Shown here one piece after another: positions 12,531-23,162 of a stretch of 64,000 bases of DNA. Both the position numbers and the translations under genes were made by a program. Below the pieces are notes generated by a model. It saw only the letters and a program-made list of their open reading frames with translations, made no database searches and was not told the origin of the DNA. This stretch comes from Centropus unirufus (Eukaryota; Chordata; Aves; Cuculiformes; Centropidae), in the NCBI GenBank assembly GCA_013397695.1, contig VYZI01000256.1, forward strand, positions 779,687 to 843,686, written 5' to 3'. Position 1 is the stretch's first letter, and each line of letters starts with the position of its first letter.

Positions 12531-14088
12531 TTCCAGATGGAATTCTCTGTTCTTGTGGGTAGGTGCTCATCAGCTCCAATTAGTCCCTGGCAGAAGAGTC
12601 GGAGCAAGAGTGATGGGCTCAGTGCATCCCAAAGTGTTTAGTCTAGACTAACCCACGCTGGAATTCTCTGCAGGCCAGCCCTCAGCACTCTGGATGTGGG
12701 ACAGCCAGCTCGACTGGCTGCAGACACTGCTGCAGCCTGGATCCCAGCCCAGCCCACGCTCCCACCTCTCCCTATCTTCTCCTGTTGCCGTTCCCTCCCC
12801 TGACTCCCTAGACATTCAGGGCAACATGTGAAAAGTTGTTGAGTGCTGCGAGTAATTGTAGCCTCATTAATGAACACAGGTAATTCTCCCCCTAATCATC
12901 TGTACAGTAAGTGTGTGAGCCAAGCCCAAAGCCATAAAACCAGGAAAACGTGTCCATCTGTTAGGGAGCAGCCAGCCCCGACTGCTGCCAAAGAGAGGGG
13001 AGTCTGGAGCCGCTCTCTATAAAATTTTGTCAGCACAATTAAATCTGAAATAAGCTCTGGAGATGGAGAACACGGCCCACATGTCCCGGCTCCTCGTGTA
13101 TTTAATGTCTCCCCGAATATAACCCCTGTCCTTCCATCCACAAACCCAGCTTTCCTGGGCACAGAAATCGGGCAGAAGGGAACAATTTCCTCCTTCCTTA
13201 ACCTCCTCCTGAAGCAGAGCCCCTCCTAGAGCAAAGACTAAGGAACTCCTGTGCCCAGGCCCACAGCGCGGTGCTCCCCAGGGCCACCGCTGTGGCTCCG
13301 GGTTGGCAGAGATGGGACGGTCACTCCCAACATTTAGCTGAACAGCTGAATTAGTGGCAATTTGTACAGAATAACACGCACTGGGTGTTATTCTTCTTCT
13401 GGCTGGTATTTCCCTGCTTGTTTTTTCTCTGGAAGATTCCACTGAATTCCCATTCTTAGCTGCAACCATGTGAACCACCAGGGATTTGGGATTTGCTGTT
13501 ATGAACTGGGCTGGGCTGGCACCGTGCCCTTTTGTTTACACCTTCACTCTCCTAAAGCAGGAAGGTATCGGACACTAAATCTATTACATTATGACACTTT
13601 ATCCTAGCAGCCCTGTCTGCACCCTGAATGCGACCCCTTGGAAACGCACAATCCTCAGACACACGTTCTAAGCTTTTCCAGTTGGGATTTGGATGAATTC
13701 TAACTCTTGCTGGGGAAAAAAGCCCTGAATCCCATTTCAGGAATCGTGAATGGCTGCATTTATTCTGCTTATGGGATGTATTTAGCTGCACACAGTAAAA
13801 CGAGGTCCCAGGTGGACACAGGAACTGTGGTTAACCAAGCAGCCATCTCCAATTACAGTCACCCATCACTATCCCTACAGGCCAGAGCAGATGTTTAAAG
13901 GGATTCGCCCGGGATTTAAGAGTCCTTGCAGGAAAAAATAATACATCTTGAAGCAATCAGACGAGGGATTGGAAGTCTAATTTAAAGATAACTATTGGCA
14001 AATTAAGGACATTAGTTAAGCAAACTTTCCTAAGGAAACAGCACCTGATTTTCTCAGATCTCCATGCTCGCCCACCATGCCCTGGGCC

Positions 14089-14124
14089 ACCAGGCAGCTT
14101 CTAGAGACCAGGCAGCTTCTAGAG
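14089..14124 (+). repeat. Perfect 18-bp tandem duplication
   Basis: ACCAGGCAGCTTCTAGAG occurs twice without spacer (14089-14106 and 14107-14124). Probably a replication-slippage duplication. Confidence 0.9.
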
Positions 14125-15461
14125 AGCGGTCGGTCTCACATTTCTGAGGTAGATTCTACCTTCTTTTTGCATGAGCCCTGTGCTCTGGCCTCTGCTCACC
14201 ACCATCCCAAGCCTCTGAAACACTGGGTCCCAGCACACAGTGACTTACACTGCCAAGAGAAATCCACCGGGGACTCCTGCCCACGCCACCTTCTGTGCAC
14301 TCTGGCCTTGCCTGACCTCCCATCTCATGCGCTGTGAAGAAGACATCACCCTTGATGGGGCCGCTGAAGATGACAGAGCCTTCCAGACAAGGAAAAGCAG
14401 GGAAGAGGAGGATGGACAGCAGCTGGAATTCCCTTGCAGCCCCCAGCCTCCTCTGCTTCCTGCTTTCTCTGTAACTTCTCTTCCCTCTCTCTAGGGAAGC
14501 TCCCCAACTCTTCAGCAGGTTCACAAGGGGGCACACTCAAAATGTGTGTGAATTTGCGTGTACATGAAAGCCGAGGGGAGCACACGCAGTACAACAATGA
14601 AGTGGCACCCGAGACATGTTTTGAAATGTACATTTGATTCACGCGTTCCTCCCTGGGCAAAAGTGTCCAATCTACACACCACACTTCACAAACAGAGGCT
14701 GTTGGCCACTCAAAGGGACCTCTGTGAGGCTGCCACATACACTGCCTTTAACGTCATTCCTGTATGAACTCACAGGAGAAAGGAGGGCTCACATTTAAAT
14801 CCCAGCTTTCTCCTATACACCCAAGCCTGAGGATGTACACGCGGTTGAAACAAATTAAGAACCAGAGTTCACGTTCACCTGGAAAGACAAACCCAAGTGA
14901 CAAAAAGCTCTTGTGGAGTGTGAAGGAATGTAGGAAACCAGAAAGGCTCCTCCTGTTCGGCTTCCCAGCCTGGTAAACCCAGGAGTTGTGAGAAATCTTG
15001 TTCACCAGTCATTTCCAGCATAAATTCTCACAGAATAGATGCATATAAATTTAATCTAGAGTCAATTCCTAAGTTATAGCTTTATAAATACCAGTAACAA
15101 AAATAAAACCACCTTGAAATCTGCCAGGAGCTTTAGAATTACAATTTCCGCAGTGCAGCTGCAAAGTCCTGAATGACATGAATGCCCTTGCTTGGGGAGC
15201 ATCTATCAACATGGTTAGAGATCAGCTAAAAGTGGCCACATGTTCTTGAGTCAGGCTTTTGTGATCTGCTGGACCTGTCCAGTAATATCAGGGACAACAA
15301 GACAGGCCCATCACCAGCACCCTCAGTACTATGGCTCTCTTCTGATTCAACATGCACAGCCGCACACAGAAACCTCTTCTCTGGGGTGGCGCAGGGAATG
15401 AACAAAGGTATTTCTCTCTCCCATGTTTTTGGGCCACTATTTCCTAGTGAGGATATGGAAC

Positions 15462-15690
15462 TGTAGGAGCAGGCGCAGAGGAGGCCACAGAGATGAACTG
15501 AGAGCTGGAGCACCTCTGCTGTTGGACAGGCTGAGAGAGCTGGGGGTGTTCAGCCATGAGAAGAGAAGGCTTCAAGGATACCTTAGAGCAGCTTCCCGTA
15601 CTAAAAGGGGCTTCAGGAAAGCTGGGGAGGGGCTCATCATCAGGGAGAGCGGGGATAGGATGAGGGGAAATAAGCTACAGAGAGGAAAAA
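15462..15690 (+). mobile_element. CR1 LINE fragment
   Basis: Carries GAGGCCACAGAGATGA, GAGCTGGAGCACCTCTGCTG and GGGCTTCAGGAAAGCTGGGG motifs of CR1 before its 3' UTR. Truncated at both ends and followed closely by another CR1 in the same orientation. Confidence 0.85.
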
Positions 15691-15849
15691 TGGTCTGGAG
15701 GCAGCGTGACGCCAATGGAAGTTATTTTCAAGGTTATTTCTCTTAATTTCTCTTCATTAATTTAATTAAATTCTCATTAACAGGAAGAGATGACTCCCGC
15801 TGCTCTGAAAAGCCTGCTCCAGAACCCAAAGCTGAAGAGAGGCAAGAAT

Positions 15850-16351
15850 GATCCTGGAGTGGTGTGTCAAGTTCTGGAATCCCCAGCGCAAGAAGGAAAG
15901 CATCAGTCTGTTGGAATGAGTCCAGAGGAGGCCACGGAGATGATCCTCCCACCCAAGGACAGGCTGAGGGAGTTGGGGTTGTTCAGCCTGGAGAAGAGAA
16001 GGATGCGGGGAGACCTTTGAACAGCTTCCAGTGCTGAAAGGGGCTCCAGGAAAGCTGGGAAGGGGCTCTTGATCAGAAAGGGCAGGGATAGGACAAGGGG
16101 AATGGTTTGAAGCTGAAAGATTGAGATGACATCTGAGGCAGAAATGTTTTCCTGTGAGGGTGGGGAGGCCCTGGCCCAGGTTGCCCAGAGATGCCATGGC
16201 TGCCCCATCCCTGGAGGTGTTCAAGACCAGGTTGGATGGGGCTTGGAGACCCCTGATGCAGTGGGAGGTGTCCCTGCCCATGGCAGGGGGTGGAACTGGA
16301 TGGGCTCCGAGGTCCCTTCCAACCCAAACCATGCCGTGTTTCTATGATCCA
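15850..16351 (+). mobile_element. CR1 LINE (copy B of a duplicated CR1 plus flank)
   Basis: CR1 3' portion from the GTTCTGGAATCCCCAGCGCA motif to TTTCTATGATCC. From about 16050 it is nearly identical to the copy at 11395-11706; further upstream the two diverge more and carry small indels. Confidence 0.92.
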
Positions 16352-16643
16352 GCTCAGAATCGGAACTACCACACCCAAGCCTGCCTACATTCAGACCTCA
16401 ACAGAAACAACTCCCTGTCACATCCCAATAACACTTCCGACCACCCAAAGGAGCAGCCCATCACCACGCATCTTGCTCAAGGTACCGACACACACGGCTC
16501 CCTCCTGCCCACGAGCCATTTGCTGCACACATGGCAAGTGGACACACAGCGCCTCAAAGGAGGAGCCCTGCTAGCTGGAGCCCATGGAATAAACATTCCT
16601 GGGGGTAGAACCCTCAGGCCATGTCATGGGAAATATGAAGATG
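16349..16643 (+). repeat. 295-bp non-CR1 flank shared with 11704-11998 (copy B)
   Basis: Same flank as copy A, ending at GGAAATATGAAGATG; unique sequence (TCCACTGGGGTC) follows. No indel against copy A over its whole length by eye. Confidence 0.9.
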
Positions 16644-17749
16644 TCCACTGGGGTCTTTTCTCAAACAAAGAGTGAGGCACGGGGCACAGGGGACCCCTGA
16701 GCTGACAGAAGCCAGCGCGGCATGGCAGCTGAAAAAGCAGCACTTTTTTAACATCCTTTGCACTGCAAAACAGAAATGTCAGTTTGCTTGTTATGAATTG
16801 GCTGACATTATGAGATCTGCTTTCTGACTGAGTGCCAGGTGACAGCGAGTCACAGTTTTATGCCTCTTTATTGAAAATAAAGATACATAACTTTCTTTCC
16901 TCTGTTCTGTTCAATTCTTTTCTGCGTTTACAGGCTCCTTCTGTAGAGAAAAGGGCAGAGAAAATGGATTTCATTCAGGGAATTGGCTCATTCTCACAGA
17001 GCATTTCACAGAATGGGGCAGGAAAGGCCTGAGATGGTTATTCCCAGGGGACAGTGATGTCATGCTCTTACACACAGATGAGCGTCTCGAGAAGCTGACC
17101 CTTAGGAGGCAATAACAGCTCTTTGGCTACATGGAAGTGGTTATTCTTTTGAAGACTATGAGATTCATCATTCAAAATATGATTTTTCTCATGCTGATTT
17201 AACTTCCTTCAAAGCAAAGAATGCAAAATAAATACTGAATCTCTGTTGGACTCAATAACCTTGTTATTTGCAGGATTTCCCATGCTCACCAAGATGCTGC
17301 TCAACCCATGCCTGCCACTGAAGGCCAACCCTTGCACAATGACCACGCACCGGCTGAGAGGAAGCCCAGTTTGTTCAGAGCCTTTGCTTCAGCCCTGGGG
17401 ACAGTGTCTGGTTACCTGATAGGGTGAACAGATACAGCATCCCGGAGGATTTCATTCACAACAATCCAATGAAGAGGAAATCAGGATTCTCTATAGTCCT
17501 TTGCTTCAAGTAGTGGGAAAAAAGGCATCCCTGCAGGATTCACTTAGGGCTCAGAAATAAACCCCGTGGAATAATCTCTTTCCTCTTGCAATGAATCCCT
17601 AAATTTTCTGGTGCCTCAGGCCACATTCACCAGCAGTGCTTGCCCTCCTCTCTGTCAATATCAGTTCTTCCCCACTTACAGAAGAGCTCCATGGCACATT
17701 TAACTCCCAGTACATTTTTCCTCAAGCAGTTGACTCCCAGTCACACGTC
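16644..17749. other. Intergenic sequence, nothing recognised
   Basis: About 1.1 kb between two CR1 copies. No open frame above 66 codons, no RNA gene and no repeat seen. Confidence 0.6.
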
Positions 17750-18042
17750 ATTATCAGGGAGTGCAGGGATAGGTCACGGGTGAATGGTTTGAAGCTGAAA
17801 GAGTGGAGACTGAGGTGAGATCTCAGGAAGAAATGTTTTCCTGTGAGGGTGGGGAGGCCCTGGCCCAGACAGCCCAGAGAAGTCATGGCTGCCCCATCCC
17901 TGAAGGTTTTCGAGGCCAGGCTGAATGGGGCTTGGAGCCTCCTGATCTAGTGGGAGGTGTCCCTGCCCATGGCAGGGGGTGGAAGTGGATGGGCTTTAAG
18001 GTCCCTTCTCACCCAAACCATTCCATGATTCTATGATTCTCC
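17750..18042 (+). mobile_element. CR1 LINE, 5'-truncated
   Basis: CR1 3' UTR: GGTTTGAAGCTGAAAGAGTG, GAAATGTTTTCCTGTGAGGG, CCTGCCCATGGCAGGGGGTG, ending CCATTCCATGATTCTATGAT. Canonical 3' terminus. Confidence 0.93.
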
Positions 18043-19227
18043 TGGAGGATTTCTCAGCCTGTTCATCCTCAAAAAGGAGTCACTCAAGAGAACCCATCTT
18101 CCGTGGAGGAGCATTGTTATGAGCTGTGTAACACGCAGGAATCTCACTCAGACACTGCAAACGCCGGGCCTGCACACACCTCCAGACAAGGCAGACTTGG
18201 CTGTGGTGCGAGCAGCCTCTGCGAGTCAGCATTAGCTGCAATAAATATGAGTTCAGTTGCTTATCTCAGACCGGCCAGACTCGAACAGCCTGGAAATGCA
18301 TAAAGCAGTTTTGCAAGCTCAGATTTGTCAAAAGAAAATTCCAGCACTGGTTGTGTTTCAGCCTGGATGGAAATCCCTCCAGTAACAGATTCTTTTTGGC
18401 TGTTTTAATAGCTGCAATTTCAGCTGAAATCCGTAACTTTAAAAGCATACGCAGACTGTTAAAAACTCTGCTTTAAAATCATAAAGCACTTGGATTTGGG
18501 TGTGATTTGAGCAGCGACAAAGCCATACATAACTCAAGGATTTAGAGGTATTTTGTCCGGTTGCTGTCACTTCCAAGCTGTGCTCCCGGACTGAAGCATT
18601 TACTGTAACACCATAATGACATTTCCCACCACAAATACTTTCAACAGCTGAAAATCCGTCAGCCCCCGAGCCTTGCCAGTGGAACAACAACCCTCTGAAG
18701 GCAGGGTTGATGGAGTCCTCAATGTAAAATCATTTTCAGCAGTCTTAACAGGAAGTATTTCTTTTTCTATATGCCAGGATTCTGCAGGGTCAGAAGAAAT
18801 GAAATGATGCTCCCATATTAGCATGGGCATTCCGAATCACACAGGTCCTGTCCATCCTCTACAAACTGTACTGTGCCAAGAAAGCCCTCATTCCCTCACC
18901 TCCTGCCCCAATGCAGTCTCTTGTGCAGCCATTCGCAGCCTAGAGCAGCACTGCACAAAAAGCGGCATGAGAAACGGGATAAAAGTGGGAGCTGATTCCA
19001 TACGCCTTGTGAACACTCTGGGCATGAAGCTCTTTCTGTACAGAGGCGGAATTCACTGGGAAACGGGCTTAGCTGCATTCCCTGTAGGAATAAGATAAAG
19101 GATTTCGGGATTTTGGTGGTCTCTCATTAAACAATGCATTCTTTCACAGGACATAGCTGCTAACTAGTTATTAATTTTGAGAGCTAAGTAGACAACAATT
19201 AGGAACAAAGGGAGCAACCAAAACACA

Positions 19228-19333
19228 TCAGGAGCCCCCTGATCCAGTGGGAGGTGTCCCTGCCCCAGCAGGGGTGGAACTGGGTGGGCTTTGAAGTACC
19301 TTCCACCCCAAACCATTCCATGATTCTATAATT
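19228..19333 (+). mobile_element. CR1 LINE, 3' end fragment
   Basis: Last ~105 bp of CR1, from CCCTGATCCAGTGGGAGGTG to CCATTCCATGATTCTATAAT. Its second half (from 19276) is repeated at 21220-21277 as part of the 1.9-kb duplication. Confidence 0.9.
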
Positions 19334-21218
19334 TTCTGTCCCTAATCGGAGTGGAGCAGGAGACAAAAAGGCACCTGGGGAGGATTAAAGCAGCCAAGGA
19401 ATCTGTGAGGAAACCTGCTTCGTGCAAGCCAAGAGCAGCAGAAGCACAACCCAACCTACCAGGGGAGGCAGAGAAAGGAATGCGGGAGCATGGGATTCGG
19501 CACCCAAAGCAACCACAACAAAACCCTGACCGTGTGCTTGTGTTACAGATCTGCAGGGCAAAGACTGAACACACTGCCAAGACCGGCGCACTAACTGGTA
19601 AAGCAACTAATGACCTCTGAAAGAAAAACCTGTTTGCCACCAGCTTTGAACTGAGGTTGATTTTAAAGGGCTGCTACATCTAAGAAAGCAGAGATTTCAA
19701 CGTTATTGCCCGGGCCAGAGCAGGCTCTTTCCTAACAGCGAAGGCTCAGCAGGAAACAGCAGCACAGCACTCCAGAGACCAGAATTTACCTGTCAGCCCT
19801 CATATCTGGGACAGGCAGCTACCGCTACCGAAACGTCCTTCTTCAAAGCTGCTGCTGCAGCTCTATTCCTGGGGCCGCCTGTGGGTTCTCCTGGGACAAG
19901 TTTCAACATGTTTGAGGCCGAGGGCAGGCCTTGGGAGAGAGACACACGATACTGCGAGTTGGAGAACAAGAAGCAAAATAGCTGATGGCTTTGGGTGGGT
20001 GCTTCCTTTGTCCTGGCCATGGCCTTCAGGTGGGGGGCTCGCTGGGCGTGTTGTGGAGGTGGGAGCATGCTGGGGAGGTTTCATTGCGGCCTGCTGCGTC
20101 AGCCACTTGGAGAGGATATAACCTCGCTGAGTTTCTAATAATCTTCAATGAGTCCTCGACCCGTGATGGAGTCCGTGCATGAATACGCCACAGCCACGCC
20201 ATCCTGCACGTTGAGTTTAGGGTCTGCAACTGTCCCCAGAATGCTCACCCTTTACTTAGAGTCCTCCCCAAGTGTAAAGATTTCCAGGAGCTTTGGTTTC
20301 AGGACATTGCAATCAGCAATGGGCTAAAACCTGAGCCTTATTTACTTGTCCTACATGAGTCCATTTGAAAACCCTGAAACCAACGATGGATGCTTAAAGG
20401 TCTGGCTGCCTTAAATGCCCCCAGCACTTCTATTGCACTTGGGTTTGTGGCACAGAGGTAGCTCAGGACTGTTGACCCTGTAGGATACACCCCAAAATCT
20501 CCGGGATGCTCTCCACCTTTTCTGCTCTCACAGGTTGCCTGAAGGGCCAAGTTTGACTCTTTCACCTATAACTTGATTTTGGGTTTGCTTTATTTACCAT
20601 AACATTTTAGGACAGCAAGGAGAAAGGAGTACTGGAATACTTCCAAAGAAACATTTGTACCCAGCCGAATCCTAGAGGAAAGATGTTTAAGGTCTATTAT
20701 TCTTAATTATACACCCACTATATGCAAAATTAGACAATTACTGAAAATACCAGCCTCAGCAAAACCATGGAGTGAAAAAGATGTCTACAAAAAGGCTTAG
20801 AAAAGAGAAAGAATGACTGGTGCTGCTTTTAGAGTTAAGAGGTTAACTCATTGGACAAACAATTAAATATCAAGAAGATAATTTTAAACCCTTGCAGCAC
20901 ATCAGACCATGCTTTCCACTGCTACTTCTGTGTTGGTTGAGGTCACAACATGGGAGCAGCACAGCCTCAGGTCTTTACAAACAGCAAGAAACTCATCTGT
21001 ACAGAACATGCATTTAATGATTTGCTGAGTGTCCACAATATTTCCTCACTTGGCCAGTTTTCTTTCTCTGCTTCTGCTCTTACTGTCATGTCTCTAAAAC
21101 CCAGCATGCCTGCTCAGTCCAAGCCCAGAAGGCCATATCCAAGCAAAGCCCAGGCTTTCCGAAATGTTCCCCCTCCCCAGGCAGGGCCAGCCACTTGCTG
21201 GGCCAAGGTGAAAACACT
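19276..21218 (+). repeat. Direct 1,943-bp duplication, copy 1
   Basis: Matches 21220-23162 at a constant offset of 1,944 with no indel noticed. The one difference I found by eye is T at 19867 against A at 21811. The segment starts inside a CR1 3' tail and otherwise holds unrecognised non-coding sequence. Short open frames in it appear twice because of the duplication and show no known protein. Confidence 0.95.
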
Positions 21219-21219
21219 N
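21219..21219. other. Single-N contig join
   Basis: One N sits exactly between two near-identical 1,943-bp copies (19276-21218 and 21220-23162). This is what an assembler leaves when overlapping contig ends are abutted without merging. Confidence 0.9.
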
Positions 21220-21277
21220 GGAACTGGGTGGGCTTTGAAGTACCTTCCACCCCAAACCATTCCATGATTCTATAATT
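21220..21277 (+). mobile_element. CR1 tail fragment at the start of duplication copy 2
   Basis: Identical to 19276-19333. It begins abruptly after the N, so it is not an independent insertion. Confidence 0.88.
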
Positions 21278-23162
21278 TTCTGTCCCTAATCGGAGTGGAG
21301 CAGGAGACAAAAAGGCACCTGGGGAGGATTAAAGCAGCCAAGGAATCTGTGAGGAAACCTGCTTCGTGCAAGCCAAGAGCAGCAGAAGCACAACCCAACC
21401 TACCAGGGGAGGCAGAGAAAGGAATGCGGGAGCATGGGATTCGGCACCCAAAGCAACCACAACAAAACCCTGACCGTGTGCTTGTGTTACAGATCTGCAG
21501 GGCAAAGACTGAACACACTGCCAAGACCGGCGCACTAACTGGTAAAGCAACTAATGACCTCTGAAAGAAAAACCTGTTTGCCACCAGCTTTGAACTGAGG
21601 TTGATTTTAAAGGGCTGCTACATCTAAGAAAGCAGAGATTTCAACGTTATTGCCCGGGCCAGAGCAGGCTCTTTCCTAACAGCGAAGGCTCAGCAGGAAA
21701 CAGCAGCACAGCACTCCAGAGACCAGAATTTACCTGTCAGCCCTCATATCTGGGACAGGCAGCTACCGCTACCGAAACGTCCTTCTTCAAAGCTGCTGCT
21801 GCAGCTCTATACCTGGGGCCGCCTGTGGGTTCTCCTGGGACAAGTTTCAACATGTTTGAGGCCGAGGGCAGGCCTTGGGAGAGAGACACACGATACTGCG
21901 AGTTGGAGAACAAGAAGCAAAATAGCTGATGGCTTTGGGTGGGTGCTTCCTTTGTCCTGGCCATGGCCTTCAGGTGGGGGGCTCGCTGGGCGTGTTGTGG
22001 AGGTGGGAGCATGCTGGGGAGGTTTCATTGCGGCCTGCTGCGTCAGCCACTTGGAGAGGATATAACCTCGCTGAGTTTCTAATAATCTTCAATGAGTCCT
22101 CGACCCGTGATGGAGTCCGTGCATGAATACGCCACAGCCACGCCATCCTGCACGTTGAGTTTAGGGTCTGCAACTGTCCCCAGAATGCTCACCCTTTACT
22201 TAGAGTCCTCCCCAAGTGTAAAGATTTCCAGGAGCTTTGGTTTCAGGACATTGCAATCAGCAATGGGCTAAAACCTGAGCCTTATTTACTTGTCCTACAT
22301 GAGTCCATTTGAAAACCCTGAAACCAACGATGGATGCTTAAAGGTCTGGCTGCCTTAAATGCCCCCAGCACTTCTATTGCACTTGGGTTTGTGGCACAGA
22401 GGTAGCTCAGGACTGTTGACCCTGTAGGATACACCCCAAAATCTCCGGGATGCTCTCCACCTTTTCTGCTCTCACAGGTTGCCTGAAGGGCCAAGTTTGA
22501 CTCTTTCACCTATAACTTGATTTTGGGTTTGCTTTATTTACCATAACATTTTAGGACAGCAAGGAGAAAGGAGTACTGGAATACTTCCAAAGAAACATTT
22601 GTACCCAGCCGAATCCTAGAGGAAAGATGTTTAAGGTCTATTATTCTTAATTATACACCCACTATATGCAAAATTAGACAATTACTGAAAATACCAGCCT
22701 CAGCAAAACCATGGAGTGAAAAAGATGTCTACAAAAAGGCTTAGAAAAGAGAAAGAATGACTGGTGCTGCTTTTAGAGTTAAGAGGTTAACTCATTGGAC
22801 AAACAATTAAATATCAAGAAGATAATTTTAAACCCTTGCAGCACATCAGACCATGCTTTCCACTGCTACTTCTGTGTTGGTTGAGGTCACAACATGGGAG
22901 CAGCACAGCCTCAGGTCTTTACAAACAGCAAGAAACTCATCTGTACAGAACATGCATTTAATGATTTGCTGAGTGTCCACAATATTTCCTCACTTGGCCA
23001 GTTTTCTTTCTCTGCTTCTGCTCTTACTGTCATGTCTCTAAAACCCAGCATGCCTGCTCAGTCCAAGCCCAGAAGGCCATATCCAAGCAAAGCCCAGGCT
23101 TTCCGAAATGTTCCCCCTCCCCAGGCAGGGCCAGCCACTTGCTGGGCCAAGGTGAAAACACT
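21220..23162 (+). repeat. Direct 1,943-bp duplication, copy 2
   Basis: Second copy, beginning right after the N with GGAACTGGGTGGGC, the interior of the CR1 tail at 19276, and ending at AAAACACT, after which unique sequence starts. It therefore has no natural left junction of its own; see the finding on possible false duplication. Confidence 0.95.

Larger units (their letters stand above)
12046..15461. other. Intergenic sequence, no gene recognised
   Basis: Contains the polypurine tract and an 18-bp tandem duplication (14089-14124). The longest frame (minus, 13017-13478) has no recognisable domain and no splice or conservation support visible here. Confidence 0.55.

Noticed and set aside
13017..13478. 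153-codon minus-strand frame
   Set aside because: No recognisable domain, repeat or splice support; length is within chance for this much sequence.
15766..16378. 188-codon and shorter minus-strand frames
   Set aside because: Antisense reading of CR1 copy B; similar frames occur in every CR1 copy here.
19351..21564. Pairs of identical small frames as a duplicated gene family
   Set aside because: The identity comes from the 1.9-kb duplication itself, probably an assembly artefact; none resembles a known protein.
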